Notes: generated from the sequence alone by a model not told the origin. A stretch of DNA of 64,000 nt from Cokeromyces recurvatus (GCF_025118155.1 NW_026251438.1:58290-122289), one strand, 5' to 3'; positions 1 through 13,614 are shown, counted from the stretch's first letter. Program-made: numbers and translations.

Positions 1-1588
1 ACATAGGTAATTTATATATTTAATAGAATAACTGGAGGAAACCACTCTTTTTTTTTTCTTTTTTTTTTTCGATCCCATTATTAATAAGTATATTACAGTG
101 ATTTTCCTGAACAGCAAGAATCCTTTAGAAATGCACTCCGACTTGCTTTAGAAACAAAACGTACAATTATTGCACCTATGCTTCGAATTAATAAGATTTA
201 TCCTTGGATGCCATTCGAAGATCTTGCTAAACGTTATGAAGCACAAGAAAAATCCACACTAAAAAAGGCATGCGATAATAATCAACCTACTTGGCAAACA
301 GCGTTAGAACCTTGTGAGACAATAAATGATTGGATTGAAATACCTTGGTCCAGTATTATGGATTTAGAGATTATTAAAAGAGAATATGGTATTCGAATTA
401 TTGAACGTACAAATGGACATGGTTGGGGCGTTCATGAGTCAGCTTTAGAGAGTCATATCGACCCTGAAGATGTAGCTATCATTGATGTCATGTCATTTAA
501 AGAAAATGGCACAGACTGGGAACATATCGATCCTACTGAAGAAGCATTAAAGCTTTCAAAGCAATCAACACTAACTCGTTTTACAAATTGGATTCAATCT
601 CATTTTACCCCGCCAGCTAATGAAAAATTGTCTCAGCCCCTAAAATTTGTGCTGAGTGTCGATCGCTTACATGCAATTGATGCAAAAATTATTCAATTTG
701 GCGCCTTGAATTCAGCTGCGCGTTATGAGACCACTCAAAATGAAATTCAATCAGACCTTCGAAAGGCATTGATGAAGTCACGCTTTATCGTTCCTGATCA
801 AATGGCTCAACTGACTGCCCAATCTTCCAAGATCATTGAGGTCTTGGGTGGCCGTTTTCAATTTAGCACATTAATTCTTAATTTATCCAAACTAGTAGCA
901 ATGGATGCACGTGCTGGCACTATCCAAAATATGGCTGTCGATTCAAACCAAATCGATAATCGACCTCCTCCTGGCATGGAAGATTTAAATGAAAAGTCAA
1001 GATGGGATTTGATGGAGGCTGTCGTACTCGAACTCTTTGGTGACATACCTATTAATCAAGCCGTTTCCGCTGCTATGCCAATTAAGCCATCCTCAACATT
1101 AGCCGCACTTTTAAACTCCGGTTTCTCCACAACAAATCGTACCTCACCTCAAGATCGATTCCAGTTGTTAGAAGCATGTGTTGACTATCATCGACATGTT
1201 GAAGAACGTTATCCTGTATATTATCTCATTAACGACATGCAGATTGCAGCAGAAACACGACCTGATATTTTTGGGCCTCTTTTAGAGATGTTCCCTTGTA
1301 TCTTTTCTAAAGCTGACATGATAAGCTGGGGGATTCAAACAGATTCCTATTTATCTGGTCAACCTGGTTTAATAGACACACATATTAATTATGAGCAACT
1401 ATTTCAACCTCTTCTTGACATTTTGATTGCACAAAAAGGTAACCAAAAAAAAAAAGTAAAAAAAAAAAAAGGGTTTTGCTGTATTTAGTAATTTAATTTT
1501 TATGTCATTTTTTGTTGCAGGCTATTCATTTTTTGAAATTCCAACCACACCTTTAACTCGATTTCTCAATTGGAGTCCAAAAGAATAA
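1..1588 (+). CDS. Putative O-fucosyltransferase-like protein (3' part; runs off the left edge)
   Basis: Three exon pieces are visible: 1-6, 99-1438 and 1521-1588, joined by GT-AG introns 7-98 and 1439-1520. The 5' end lies outside the window. The first full exon has a segment of the type NALRLALETKRTIIAP followed by YPWMPFEDLAKRYEAQE. Near the C-terminus is a stretch PVYYLINDMQ, then FPCIFSKADM. This pattern resembles the GDP-fucose O-fucosyltransferase-like proteins of fungi, which would act on proteins in the secretory pathway. That assignment is from family memory, not a search. No catalytic residue can be named with confidence. The last exon adds only about 22 residues ending in SPKE. What is certain is a long, intact, spliced coding region; the function is tentative. 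Confidence 0.55.
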
Positions 1589-1797
1589 AAATAGAACGGT
1601 TTTTTCTTTTCTAAAAAAAAAAATAAAATTTATATGAAAGAGAAGTAATATCATCAAATGATGTAATGATTGAGTCAGTTAGAAAAAAAAAAGATTTTAT
1701 AATAAGACAAAGTCAATAACTTTTGTATTTTCCCTTTATCTCTCTCTCTTTTTTTTTTCTTCTTAAAAGAATACATTTATATATCTATTTCTCATAC

Positions 1798-3842
1798 ATG
1801 TATCGATTACCTATCCTCAAGACAAACACACAAGCCATGTTGATTCGTCGTCAACAATTGGCTATTCGAAACAATGCTAGATTAATGTCCAGTACACATC
1901 AAGAAGAACAACGCCGTGGGATAAATAAAGGTGCAATTGCTGCTATGTTTTTAACTGCTGCTGGTATTGCTGTATATTATCAACGTACAAAAGACGAAAA
2001 AAGCAGTAAGTGATCATATATATGTATATATGTATATTTGAATTGATTGATTAATAATTCATGTTTATTTATTTATTTATTTTGATAGAGCTATATCAAA
2101 ATGATGATCCTTATGAAAAGACAAAAAAGGATGTGTCACAAATGGGACATGATGCAGCAAAGGAGGCTAACAAAGTCGGACAACAAGTGAAAGATTCTGC
2201 TGAATCTGCTGGTCAAGCCACAAAGGATGCCTACAATCAAGTCAAGTCCTCTGTCCAAAGAGAAGGCAAGGACGCTGTAGAGAACGCGAAGGATAGTGTA
2301 GATAAATTCCGCTCTGAACATCATCTGAAGGAAGGTGATCGTTCACCTGAAAGTATTGTATCTGACAAGTATAATCAAACGAAGGAAACGATCACTGATG
2401 ATATTAAAAAATCCAAGGACTACTTTGCTAATTACAAACATCGAGAGAGTCCTAATAGTCAAGATAAAAACCCCATGGTTCATGAAAAGGTCTCCTCGGA
2501 TGCTACTAAAACACCTCGTGAAAGACAATTAGAATCTTATGCTGAAAATAAAGTAGGCGATACCTCTACTCTCGTCAATAAGGACACTAACAAGGTTTCC
2601 TCTGTCTGGAAGGATAAAGACAATCAAGAAAAGTCCGGCAGTCGTAATAGCCCCGTTACTGTTGAACATGAACCCGCCAACAACGACAACAACAAGAAGA
2701 AGGGCTTTTGGAATAGTATCTTTGGAGGAAGTGGCTCGTCCTCTTCAGCTGCTTCAGCTGAGGCCCATGATAAATCCCATCAAGCCCCTATTCCTGCTAC
2801 ACCCGTAGATACCTCCTCCAAGAAGGATTTTCAAAAGGGTTCCTCCGCTGATGGTAACCCGATGGTGAACGAAAAGCGCTCAAGAGATAGAACCAAGTCT
2901 AATCAAGAATATCATATGGAGGCTTACGCAAATGACCATGTTCATGATACCAGTACCCTTGTTGGTAAAGACACTGAAAAAGTGAAAGGTACTTGGGAAG
3001 ATAAGGCAAGTCGTGATCAAGGTTCTCAAGAACCCTCTACTTCTAGATCATCTCTTACATCCTCCTCTTGGTCTAATCTCGTCAATCAAGCTAGTGAAAA
3101 ACTTCATGAAGTAGAAGAAAAAGTGGAAAACTACATTGAAGATGATGGCAAAAAGGTGGCTTCCATGTGGGAAGGTGTTAAGAATAAAGTCGGACTCTCT
3201 GCAAAGGAGAGTTATCAAGATGCAAAGTCAAAGGCCAGTCAAGTTGGAAAGGAGGCTAATGATACCTTAAAGGATGTATCTAATAAGGCAAGTCATGAAT
3301 CAGGTCGTCTTGAAGAAGGGTGGGAAAACGTTAAATCACAAGCGAAGGAAGAGGCTGATTCGATCTATAGAACTGCCTCAGATGTTGTCTCCTCCACTTC
3401 GAGTAAGTTTAAGGAAGGAGCTGATCAAACACGTCGTGATAGCTCTAAACTTATGCAAGATCAAATGGATCGTGCTAGTGGTGTATTGAATGAAACAGAA
3501 AGGGAGGCTAACAAGTTAAAGTCAGATACTGAAAAAACTGCAAAGAGTTGGTATGCAAAAGGTACAGAACAAGCGAAGGACAGCTATGATTCTATTAAGG
3601 ATACAGTCGATAAGGATATCCAATGGACTCGTCAAAAGGTTCAGGAAGGTTTAAATAATACAAAAGAAGAAGTGAGTCACTTGTTAAGTACTCAACCAAA
3701 GGAATCGGACTTGGCTGGTCATATTAAGCGTGGTGAAAAGTTTGCTGAAGAGGAAGAAGGTCAATTGAGATCTACGCGTAATAATGTTGATAAGAAACCT
3801 GCTAAGGTCGTTGTTGAACATGCTGATGGCAAGGATATGTAA
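1798..3842 (+). CDS. LEA-like protein with organelle-targeting N-terminus and one transmembrane segment
   Basis: Exons 1798-2005 and 2089-3842 (intron 2006-2088, phase 1) give about 653 residues. I start at 1798 rather than the earlier in-frame ATG at 1723, because the resulting N-terminus is a basic, Arg/Gln-rich presequence (residues 1-33). One hydrophobic segment follows at about 47-62 (GAIAAMFLTAAGIAVYY). The rest is very hydrophilic, rich in K, D, S, E and A, with repeated Gln/Ala/Lys amphipathic stretches of the LEA group 3 or apolipophorin-like kind. Such proteins are linked to desiccation or membrane protection. A block of about 50 residues is duplicated: it starts with NPMVHEK at about 197 and again with NPMVNEK at about 326, each followed by DTSTLV and a W-K/E-D-K motif. 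The role is inferred from composition only. Confidence 0.7.
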
Positions 3843-3855
3843 ACAAATTTTGTTA

Positions 3856-3897
<42 letters not shown>

Positions 3898-4492
3898 GGG
3901 ATGAAGTAATTTTTCTTCTTTCCTTTTTTTTTTTTTGTAATAATATCTTCTTCATATTTACTGTTATATTATTATGGTTATTTGTTATTTATTTATCTAT
4001 GTAAATATTAAAAAAAAATAAAATAAAATAAAATTGATTCTATTCAAAGTGTTATATTTTTTGTTTTTTATTCTGCTCAGGTATTCATATCTTGTGAGTA
4101 AGCTTTTTTCATGGTAAAAACGAGACAATGTTTGAATTTTTTTATTTTTATTTTACACGGTATATTTATGCAATAAACAAATTCAATGTTAGTTCAATTT
4201 CGATAGAATGTTTTCTGTATTTTTTTTTGAGTGCTTTCTATTGTCAGCGATGATGATGGCTAATATGTTACTACTTATGGTAAAGCAAATACTTAAAAAA
4301 AAAAAAATATGGCAACCGTCTGTCATTGATTATGTAAAAGTAAACAAAAGCTGAATTTCAATCTGATAGAAAGCGGAAGATGTTTTCCTTTTGACAGATA
4401 CCCCTGGGGTTTTTCTTTTTTCCTTTTCTTTACCTCCTTTATTTTTTATACCCTATTATCATAACGATTCTTTAATACATTTCTCATTTAAA
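3843..4492 (+). other. Spacer with 3' UTR poly(A) tract
   Basis: The spacer between the LEA-like gene and the aspartyl-tRNA synthetase gene has no coding signal. A run of about 34 A starts 15 nt after the stop codon, around 3859-3893. Several A/T-rich stretches follow, but no clear regulatory site. Confidence 0.5.
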
Positions 4493-5225
4493 ATGACATC
4501 ACGATTATTTAGAATTGCAATGTTAGCTAATAGAGCAACATGTCTACGACCTCCATTTCAATCATCGTCAAAGGCAGCTATAACTTGTCAATTACGTAAA
4601 ATAAATTCAACATCAATTATGCGAGAGCAATATTTGCATGGATACAAAGATAACGAAAGATATCACGGTAATCATATATACAAAAAAAAAAGTATGATTA
4701 TATTGAATGAAGGAAAGTACTAAGTATTAGTAATAAAGGTGAATATCCTGGTCGTACTCACTATTGTGGCGAGTTACGTGCTTCACATGAAGGAGAAAAA
4801 GTTGTTTTGTGTGGTTGGGCACAATCTTCTAGGTATATTCTATAAGTTGAAAAAAAAAAGACATACACATACATATATACACACACAGAATTGGTTATTT
4901 ATTAAAATATGGATGTTCTAGAGATTTGGCTCAAGATTTGATTTTTTTACCTTTAAGAGATCATTCAGGTATTACACAGCTTGTCTATCGAAATTCTAAA
5001 GATGAAAAACTTCGAAAACAAATTCAGCTTTTATCACCAGAAAGTATAGTGTGTGTAGAAGGCATTGTGCGAAAGAGACCCGAAGGCATGTCAAATCAGA
5101 AACAAGCGACAGGTGATATTGAAGTAGAAATTACAAAGTTGTATTGTTTAAATCCTGCTTCACCTTCACTCCCTTTTTGGCCCAATCAGGCACAACTGGT
5201 AAGTTGAAGTAAATATTCATAGCAA

Positions 5226-5257
<32 letters not shown>

Positions 5258-6848
5258 GAAATACAGCCGAATGAAGAGGTTAGACTTCGATATCGTTATT
5301 TGGATCTTCGTAGAAATGTACTTCAACATAATCTTCGTCTTAGATCGTTAACAGCTAATACAGTACGAGATTATTTGATCAAAAATGGATTTACAGAGAT
5401 CGAAACTCCTACTTTATTTAAATCAACACCTGAAGGTGCTCGTGAATATATTGTGCCTACAAGAAAGAAAGGCGCCTTTTATGCTTTATCACAGAGCCCA
5501 CAACAAGTAAATAGAGAGAGAGAGAGAAAAGAGATTTTTTGAATTACTTATTGATATATTACTTTCTTCCTTTTATTTTTTAGCATAAACAAATGCTAAT
5601 GGCAGCTGGATTCGATCGTTATTTTCAAATTGCCCGTTGTTTCAGAGATGAAGATTTAAGAGCAGATCGACAGCCTGAATTTACACAGATTGATTTGGAA
5701 ATGTCATTTATCAAAATAAAGGATATTCAAGAAATTATTGAAGGAATGGTAACCGCTGTCTGGGACAAAGCATTGAATGTCAAACTGACAAAAGAAGATT
5801 TTCCACACATAACTTATAAGCAAGCCATGTCTCAGGTAAATACATTTTTATATATCCCTTTATATATATATATAAAAATATATATTTAATCATCTTTTGT
5901 TAGTATGGTTCTGATAAACCCGATCTTCGATTTGACATGAAAATTAACGATATTGGGGCATATTTTAAAGATGTTGTAGGAGATAATTCGATTGATTGTA
6001 TGGTGGTGAAAAAAGGATCTTCTATCACTGGTGGTGAATTGAAAACAATGCAAAAAACACTCGAACTTGCTAATGATTTTGCATTTGTAAAGATCAATGA
6101 GAACAATCGTTTGTCATGGTCATCCAAATGTCTTACCTTACGTCATTCTCAATCCGTGGGACATATTGAAGAACAATTAAACAAGTCTCTTCATATTGAA
6201 CAAGATGATTTAGTGCTAGTTCATAAACGACCCAAATACATTTATGGTGGTAATACAACTATGGGTCGTATTCGTGTTCATGTATCAAACTTAATGCAAG
6301 AAAAGGGTCTTTTAAGATTAGATGATAAAGAGAAATACAAGTTTTTATGGGTTGAATCTTTCCCATTGTTTACACCAGATGAACAAGGTATTCGTAAATG
6401 GCAATCCACACATCATCCTTTTACGGCACCTTATGATGAAGATATCCCCCTGTTAGCGACTGCTCCTGAAAAAGTAAGAGGACAACACTATGATTTAGTT
6501 TTAAATGGTATGGAAATTGGCGGAGGATCGATCCGTATTCATTCACCTGTCATGCAGACGTTTATTCTCGAAAAGGTGTTACAACTGGAAAAATATGAAT
6601 ATGAACGATTTGATCACTTAATTGATGCCTTAGGAGGCGGATGCCCCCCTCATGGTGGAATTGCTCTAGGCTTTGATAGAATGATGGCTATTTTATGTGA
6701 TTCTACTTCTATTCGTGATGTTATTGCATTCCCAAAGGCTGCAGGTGGTAAAGATTTTGTTGTGAATAGTCCTTCGGGAATAACTGCGGCTCAATTAAAC
6801 GAATATGGATTGCAATTAGCTAATGTTAATAGTCAAAATGATAACTGA
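4493..6848 (+). CDS. MSD1: Mitochondrial aspartyl-tRNA synthetase (class II)
   Basis: Six exons: 4493-4667, 4739-4832, 4922-5198, 5267-5506, 5584-5835 and 5904-6848. All phases agree and give 660 residues, near the usual size of bacterial-type mitochondrial AspRS. It charges mitochondrial tRNA-Asp. The N-terminus is basic and lacks acidic residues for about 40 positions, as expected of a presequence. The anticodon-binding OB fold begins around [12 protein letters not shown]. Class II motif 2 is seen as [20 protein letters not shown], and motif 3 as [19 protein letters not shown]. The bacterial-type insertion domain lies between them in the last exon. Exon 2 starts at an AG inside AAAG, chosen because only that acceptor restores the phase. 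Confidence 0.95.
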
Positions 6849-7702
6849 AGATTGACCGTTTACGATACTACACTGTTGTAATTTTTTTTTCTTTGCGTAT
6901 CATAGAATACCTTATTTGATTCAAATAAGAATATTTATATATGTGTATATATATTTGTATACATAAAGTTATAGATTTTTGTTTATATTTGTATTACTAA
7001 ATTTTTTTTTTTTTTTTTTTTTTTTTTACTTGTATATAATAATCAGCCTAATGTAGTGTCATTTATAAACAGTAAATATAGTGCAAAGGTGCCATCATTT
7101 TGGCTGTTTTTATAATAGATAGAAAGCGTTTGAAAAAGGCCTTTCTTCTTTTTTAAGATTCTGTACTTGAGATTTTACCATCATATAATAAACAGAAAAA
7201 AAAAAATAAACAAAGATGGTCTATACTTATCTTAGCTCCTTACTTTTATTTTAACTGCATGTGTTTATGTTCGAATTTTTTTTTTTTTTTTTTTTTTTGT
7301 AATTTTAGTGATACGCTATGCAAGTATATTTAAATAAATACATGTATATAATATACATTCTGTAAACATGCATTTCTAGTGTATATTGAGTGCTATGCAT
7401 ATATTTATTTTCCAACTATCAGATGAATCAGATAAGAAACAGTACTAATTGAAAGTACATATATATATATATTAATTATATATATTGATATACTACCTAA
7501 AATAAATAATACAAATACAGGTGAATCAAATAAATTTATTTGATTTTATAATCCTACTGATTTAATGCTATAAGATTCATTAAGGGCAATTCAAGAAATA
7601 AAGGTAAAATAGAAATATTAAAAGTAGATTTTTTGATAAAGGAGGCAGTGTAGAGAATTATACTGAACTAATAAACTGATATTAAATCAAAAAAAAGAAG
7701 AA

Positions 7703-7734
<32 letters not shown>

Positions 7735-8969
7735 ACTCCTCTATTGAAGAGCTTGTTATAGTTGACTAGAATAAATGGAGGATATCTAGTTGTTAACTAC
7801 TTAACCCCTTAGTAGCTATCATAATTTCGTTTTATATCATCTCAATATTTGTTTGCATTTTTCAAATCTTATTTATGGTATCAGATAAATCATCGTATTG
7901 CGTATATATTATCAAAAATGATGATATTCAAAAGACATTCATCTGTCATCACCTTTCATAGTCAATGCATAATATGTATATAACTCCATACAAAGGAAAA
8001 AAAGAAAGAAATTCACCTTTCCACGTATTTTTTTTTTCGTACAAGTTATTACTTTGTATAAAATATGACAGCTAATTGATTAATACAGAGCCCTATGCAT
8101 CTATTTAATGGTAAGTAAGAGGCACATCATATATTGATTAATCGACAAATACAACAAAATAGAACCTTTTTATCATTAATCCCTAATGGTTTTTTTTTTT
8201 TACATATTCTTACTTTTCTCGAGACGTTATTATAGTTACTTCCTATATGTACATGAATGTATTTTCAAGATAACTGTTTCAATAAAATATTTTTGAAGAG
8301 AAAAAAAAATAGTATACAAAAGTAGTAATAATTATCGAGAAGGAAAAGTATGATAAAATGATGTATGCATAATCATGTATTGTCTGTGTCGTAACGTGTA
8401 TATTGTCATTACTTGAAAATGATTATTACCATCAACATAGATGTATATATATATATATATATAGGAATTACATAATATCAAGATATACATCTTGTATATA
8501 ATAATTTTCTTTATTATTTTAATTTGTATAATACAATACTTAAGGAGGCTTTCATAGGAAGAAGAAATAAAGGGGGGTAAAGGAAAGAGAGAGAAAAAGA
8601 CATAAGTATATTTTTTTTCTACAAACTGTCATGCATTAAAAATATAAATTGATATCGTTCTAATATAAAAAGGGAGAGATGAATATAGCTTCATTTTTTC
8701 GTGTAATTGTATATATAAATCAACTCTTTACTCTTATTTTTTTTTTGTTTTCCTATTTGTATGTAGATAAATATTTTATAAGTAACTTGAAGTGTGTGAC
8801 GGCTCCTTACAGATATTAATGATTTCGGGTTTAAATCAGCTTTCTTCAAAATCATACTAATTTTTTTCTTTTTTTTTAGGCTACTATATCCTTCTTCTAT
8901 TTTCCTGTTTCTTTCTTTCTTCTTTCTTTTTTAACATCTTTATTAAAACAGAATAAAAGTATAATACGT
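6849..8969. other. Gene-free AT-rich spacer with microsatellites
   Basis: No open frame of note on either strand. It holds T runs (for example near 7003-7027 and 7276-7298), a CA repeat at 7707-7732, and AT repeats. It also contains the upstream region of the SHO1-type gene that follows. Confidence 0.5.
7707..7732. repeat. (CA)13 microsatellite
   Basis: A perfect CA dinucleotide run seen directly in the spacer. Confidence 0.9.
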
Positions 8970-10033
8970 ATGCCTAATAATAAAAGTATATTAATCCTAA
9001 GTAGTTCGACCATTGTAAGTTCACAATAAACTTTTTTTTTTTTTTTTGTACCTTAAAAAAAAAATTTGAAACTTTAATTTAGATTGCATGGATTATAACA
9101 TTTGTTGGTGCTTGTGTATTTAGAAAAGGGCTTTCAGGTGGTGCTTGGTGGATTGTTATTTATGAGCTCTTACTAATTATGACAACCATTTTTATTTTGA
9201 TAAACAATGTCTTTACACAGTATCGACTCATGGTAAATAAATAAAAAGAAAAGAAAGGAAATTAAGTCTCATACTTTTTTTTTTTTTATCAGCTCTTGAC
9301 ATTTTTAGCTGCTAGTGTAGCTATGTCTACTTACCAACTTGACTATGCTTTACCAGTATCTAAATTTGCTTCAGGCTATAGAAGTGGAGCAAGCGCTTAT
9401 GCTACAGGATATATCCTTTTATTAATAGCCCAAGTAATATATATATATATATATATGTTTTATCTCATACTCATCATTCACCTTATTACTACGAAAATTA
9501 TTTCTTGTAGTTTTTTTGGATCATTTTATTAGGTAGTGAACCTGATAGCTATTTAGGCAAATATCTTCCATCCTATTATAAGGGAAATTCAATTGAAAGT
9601 ATCCATCAGCAAAATCAATCACAGCAATATGAAATAACATGTGATAAAACTATAGTGCCTGATTTATCCAATATACCCCCGTATGGAGCTGCTAATAGTT
9701 CTAATAGCCATATGTCTTATACAAACGCTTCTGTAAACATCCATGATAAGACAGTCACTGATGATTTAGAAGATAATATAATTCAACAACCTATTCTACA
9801 ATATAAAGAAAAAGTTCAATCCTTGCATGCATGTTAGTTTAAAAAAAAAAGTATATAATAATCTTATTTATATATATTTATTTATAGATAAAGCAAACCC
9901 TGAAGACCCGAATGAATTAAGCTTTAACAAAGGTGAAGTATTAGAGATTGCTGAAAGAAACGGTAATTGGTGGCAAGCCCGTAAAGCAGATGGCACAGTG
10001 GGTATCATTCCTAGCAACTATGTAAGTTATTAG
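8970..10033 (+). CDS. SHO1: SHO1-type osmosensor, copy 1 (four TM segments plus SH3)
   Basis: Five exons: 8970-9014, 9083-9232, 9293-9433, 9511-9832 and 9888-10033, giving 267 residues. Four hydrophobic segments fill roughly residues 12-120, with short polar links, as in fungal Sho1. A polar linker of about 95 residues follows. The C-terminus is an SH3 domain: it opens with ALYDY-like [16 protein letters not shown], has the NWWQA motif, and ends in GIIPSNYV. Sho1 sits in the plasma membrane and feeds the HOG MAP kinase pathway by binding a proline-rich site in the MAPKK. The exon 4 donor is GTTAGT, and the tyrosine of the SH3 start is made across that splice. A paralogue lies on the other strand at 44701-45698. 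Confidence 0.92.
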
Positions 10034-11016
10034 AATAGTTTTTTTTTTTTTATATTATTTTTTCATGCGAATGATTTTTATTTTATTTTATTTCTAATAT
10101 AAACATTTACAACATTGTAGTTTTCTTCTTCTTCACCTCCAACATAAGAATATATTACGTCACTCTGTTACTTATTAGCGACTCTTTTATATTTATTGCT
10201 ATATATTTATTCTTTGATCTAATCTAATTATCAATTTATATTTTCCTATTTCTATCTTTTTGAATGAAAATATTATATTACTACTTTACTTTGTCTTTAA
10301 ATAAAGAAAAAAAAATCTATACACACATATAAATTCATTGCAAGACCTATTCTCATCATATCAAATGCACTACCATTGATGATATATTTATTGATCCATG
10401 CTTTAAAATAAAATAAAAGGAATCGCCGCTTATTTTATTTTATTTATTCTTTTCTTTACAGTTGGGTTATCTGAGATTAATAACAAAGAACGTGTTTTCT
10501 ATAATTACAATCGTTGTTATATAATAAACTAACAGCAGAAGTTATTTGAGGAAAAACTTCATTAATTATATATTTATATATAAATAATAAAAGCCAGACT
10601 GTCGATCTTTTCTTTCTTTCTGTCTTTCTTTCTTTACAACATGTCTTATATATATATATCGGTATTTTTTAACCTATTTATCTGTCCCAATTTATTTATT
10701 TATTTTTTATTTTTACTAAATTGATATGTACAATTCGGATTATATAATATAGTTTGCCTTTCTAGTTTGTTATGTACACTATCTGAAGGTTTCATTTCAT
10801 TTCTTTTTTTATACTCCACCCCACATCTCAGCCTATTCGGCTATATATTTTATTTATTACGAACATAAGTTTAGAACCTAATAGCCATCACGAGATAATA
10901 CATAAATATCTTGAGGAAAAAAAAAATATTACTCAAGGTAGATCAGACGAAGTGATCAACGTAGTACTTAAAACAATAATTTGTATGTGTTCGGGGATAA
11001 ATAATGATCTAGATGC

Positions 11017-11057
<41 letters not shown>

Positions 11058-11384
11058 TTCACTCTGATGCCTATGAAAGTGTGTCTTTCTCTCTAGACGA
11101 GTTAAAAAAAAATCCAATCCATTAATACAATGAATGAAGATTTGTATATTGGAAAAATAGATTCATGAATATTCTAAATTCATTTATATTTCTTGATAAT
11201 TATTGTTAAGTGTAGCAAACTACTATTTGAAAAAAAAAAAAAAAAAAAAAAAGAATAATATACATTCTTTTCCAAAAACTTTTGCTTGTGAATAAGTCTC
11301 AAAGTTTTCATTTATAACTACTACAGAAAATATGCATTTATTCAATTATTTTCCTTTAAATTAGCCTCCCTCAAAAAAAAAAAG

Positions 11385-11420
<36 letters not shown>
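10034..11420. other. Gene-free AT-rich spacer
   Basis: Downstream of SHO1 copy 1 I see only A/T-rich sequence, short pyrimidine repeats (CTTT near 10600-10640), and a T run at about 11020-11056. An AAAG/GA tract at about 11370-11420 leads into the dispersed repeat. Confidence 0.5.
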
Positions 11421-11760
11421 CCAAGCGCTAGATTGGTAAGTTCAGTCATGATGTTAATTGAATATGAGAGACTCCACTTCTTTGGGAGCTTTCGGTTATT
11501 AATGAAACTCAATCTTACGATATCGGATCTTGTTTTATTATGGAAATAAAGTTTACAGTTTTTTTTTTTTTTATATATGTCTCTCTGAAGAGATTAAGTA
11601 GATTTGATCATTTTTAGCACTTTTTATAGTGTAAAATTGCCAATGAAAATGAAAAAAAGAAGGTACATTTTCATTGAATCATCCATAGTTAATTGCTTTA
11701 AAAGCCCTTGATAACTGCATTATTCCTGCTACTTGCTTTAATCTAGAAGCAAAGATTACT
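11421..11760 (+). repeat. Hairpin-rich dispersed repeat, copy A
   Basis: This stretch matches the reverse complement of 34988-35362 over nearly its whole length, by eye. The best-conserved core (around 11570-11660) shares tracts such as CTCTCTGAAGAGATTAAGTA and GCACTTTTTATAGTGT. It holds three short inverted repeats: CTCT/AGAG, CACT/AGTG, and an 11-bp pair CAATGAAAATG (11641-11651) with CATTTTCATTG (11666-11676). A T run lies at the same internal position in both copies. No coding capacity. It could be a non-autonomous transposon, a SINE-like element or a pair of structured RNA genes; the sequence alone does not decide. Confidence 0.7.
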
Positions 11761-13614
11761 CCTGTGGGGAAAGGGGCATCAGCAGTATGCTTGTTCTTTA
11801 CAACAAAAGTCTACAATATTGAATACTTGACTTTTTTTTTTTTTTTTTAAGAAATGTCTATTAGGGGGAGGAGGAAAAGAATAGCGGGAACATACAACCT
11901 GAAAACAATGATAACAAAAAAAAAAAACAAACTATTCCTACTTGCAAAGAAATATAGACATATTTGACATTTCAACAATACAGCTTTCTTGTCAATAAGT
12001 TGTTGCATAGATTGAAGAAGAATACAATACATATTATATAACTGCTGTTATGTAGTAAGAAGATTACTCAAGTCCACTATTACTGATACTGTATGGAGCG
12101 ATGGTAGTGGCGATAGATCTATTTTATTTAAACCTTATTTCCCTCTCCTCGTCGCTTCCCTCTCATCTCCCTCATCTCCTCCTCCTCCCCCCCAACTATA
12201 AATATATCTTTATTCAGTTCAGACTGCATACACTGTTGTCTAAAAAAAAATGGCTCAAGTTTACTTTGTCCAAAAAAAGTTCAACATATTCATCTGAGCT
12301 ATAAATTTACTTTCATGAAAAAAAAAAAAAATCTGAAATTCAAGATGTCGTGGCTGACATCTAATCCTTATTTGGAGCTAAGAAAAAAAAAAAAGGCTAA
12401 GATTTAATTCGGTGAATTTAATATCTCCTATTTTTAATTAAGGGAGATATATTGAACCAAGAGAAATAGAGCGAAAAAAAAAAAAAAAAAAAAAAAGAAA
12501 ACCTTTCTTTTAGTTATATAGTTTAGCTCAGTAGTAAAATCATAATTAGAAAAAAAAATGATAACCTATAGATTACGTTTTATGAAACAAATAAAACTTA
12601 AATTATCTCTTCTTTCTATCATCTTTACAGCGGTAAAGTATAGAAAAAAAAATGACGCTAATTCTATGCCATTAAGTATCATCATAGATTTCAACTTGTA
12701 TAATAATTAAGATAAATAAATGTTAATTATATCATCTTTCTTTTTTTTTTCTTTTTAAAAAAAAAATAAAATAAAATAAAATAAAATAAATAAATACAGT
12801 TGCATGAAAGAAAGAAAAAAAAAAAGGGACAGCGCAAAATACACAGTTACAGAATCTAAATGTCATATGTGTTAGATAGAACTTTGTATAACAATAACAT
12901 ATAAACAATGATGATAGTATGCTTACTTAAATCAGTAAGAAAGAAAGGATCCTATTTCATAACCCTTTCTTTTTTTTTTTTTTTTTTTTTTTTTTTTGGT
13001 CGGTTGATTTATCACCCATTGCTGCGAACTTGACTTGCAACCGGCTATTTAGTCATAATTCGCTTTTATAGTATAAATTGTGGAGAATGGATACCATTAT
13101 AATATAAAGAAAACCTAGTATGTGCTATATATGAGTTTTTTTTTTCTTTCTTTCTTTCTTTCTTGAAATATATTTCTTCTGTCATATTCTTCAAAAAAGC
13201 CCGAACCCTAAAGTCATATTTAGCATTACTAAAAAAAAAATAAACAAGATAGTTGTTATGATTGGCTCTATTATGCGGAAGCAGTTTATGTATGATATCA
13301 AAATGTTACAATAAGGTTATTTATTTATTTTTGGGTAAAACGAGATAAAAAAGAAAGGTAAATAATAATAGGGTAAAATGGTATATATTTACATTGCAAA
13401 TGCATATAAAAATGCATTTTGTATATAGAGATTATGTGTGAGAAATTCACAAAGGGAAAATGGAGAAATTATTAATGAAGAATATGTAGATTATAATATA
13501 TAAGGAGATGATAGTGAGGTCCAATTTACAAACATATTTTTGCAAATATGTGATATACAAGATAATAATAATAGGTTTCCTTTCTTTCTAGCAAGACAGA
13601 GAGTAAACAGGTAT
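11761..13614. other. Gene-free AT-rich spacer
   Basis: Only low-complexity ORFs are present. It includes a run of about 34 T near 12964-12997, A runs, an AAAAT repeat near 12765-12795, and a TTTC repeat near 13145-13165. Confidence 0.45.

Noticed and set aside
11570..11600. U3 snoRNA box A in the dispersed repeat (GATCATTT then TATAGTGT)
   Set aside because: The spacing and surrounding boxes C/D expected of U3 are absent; the likeness is limited to a few AT-rich bases.
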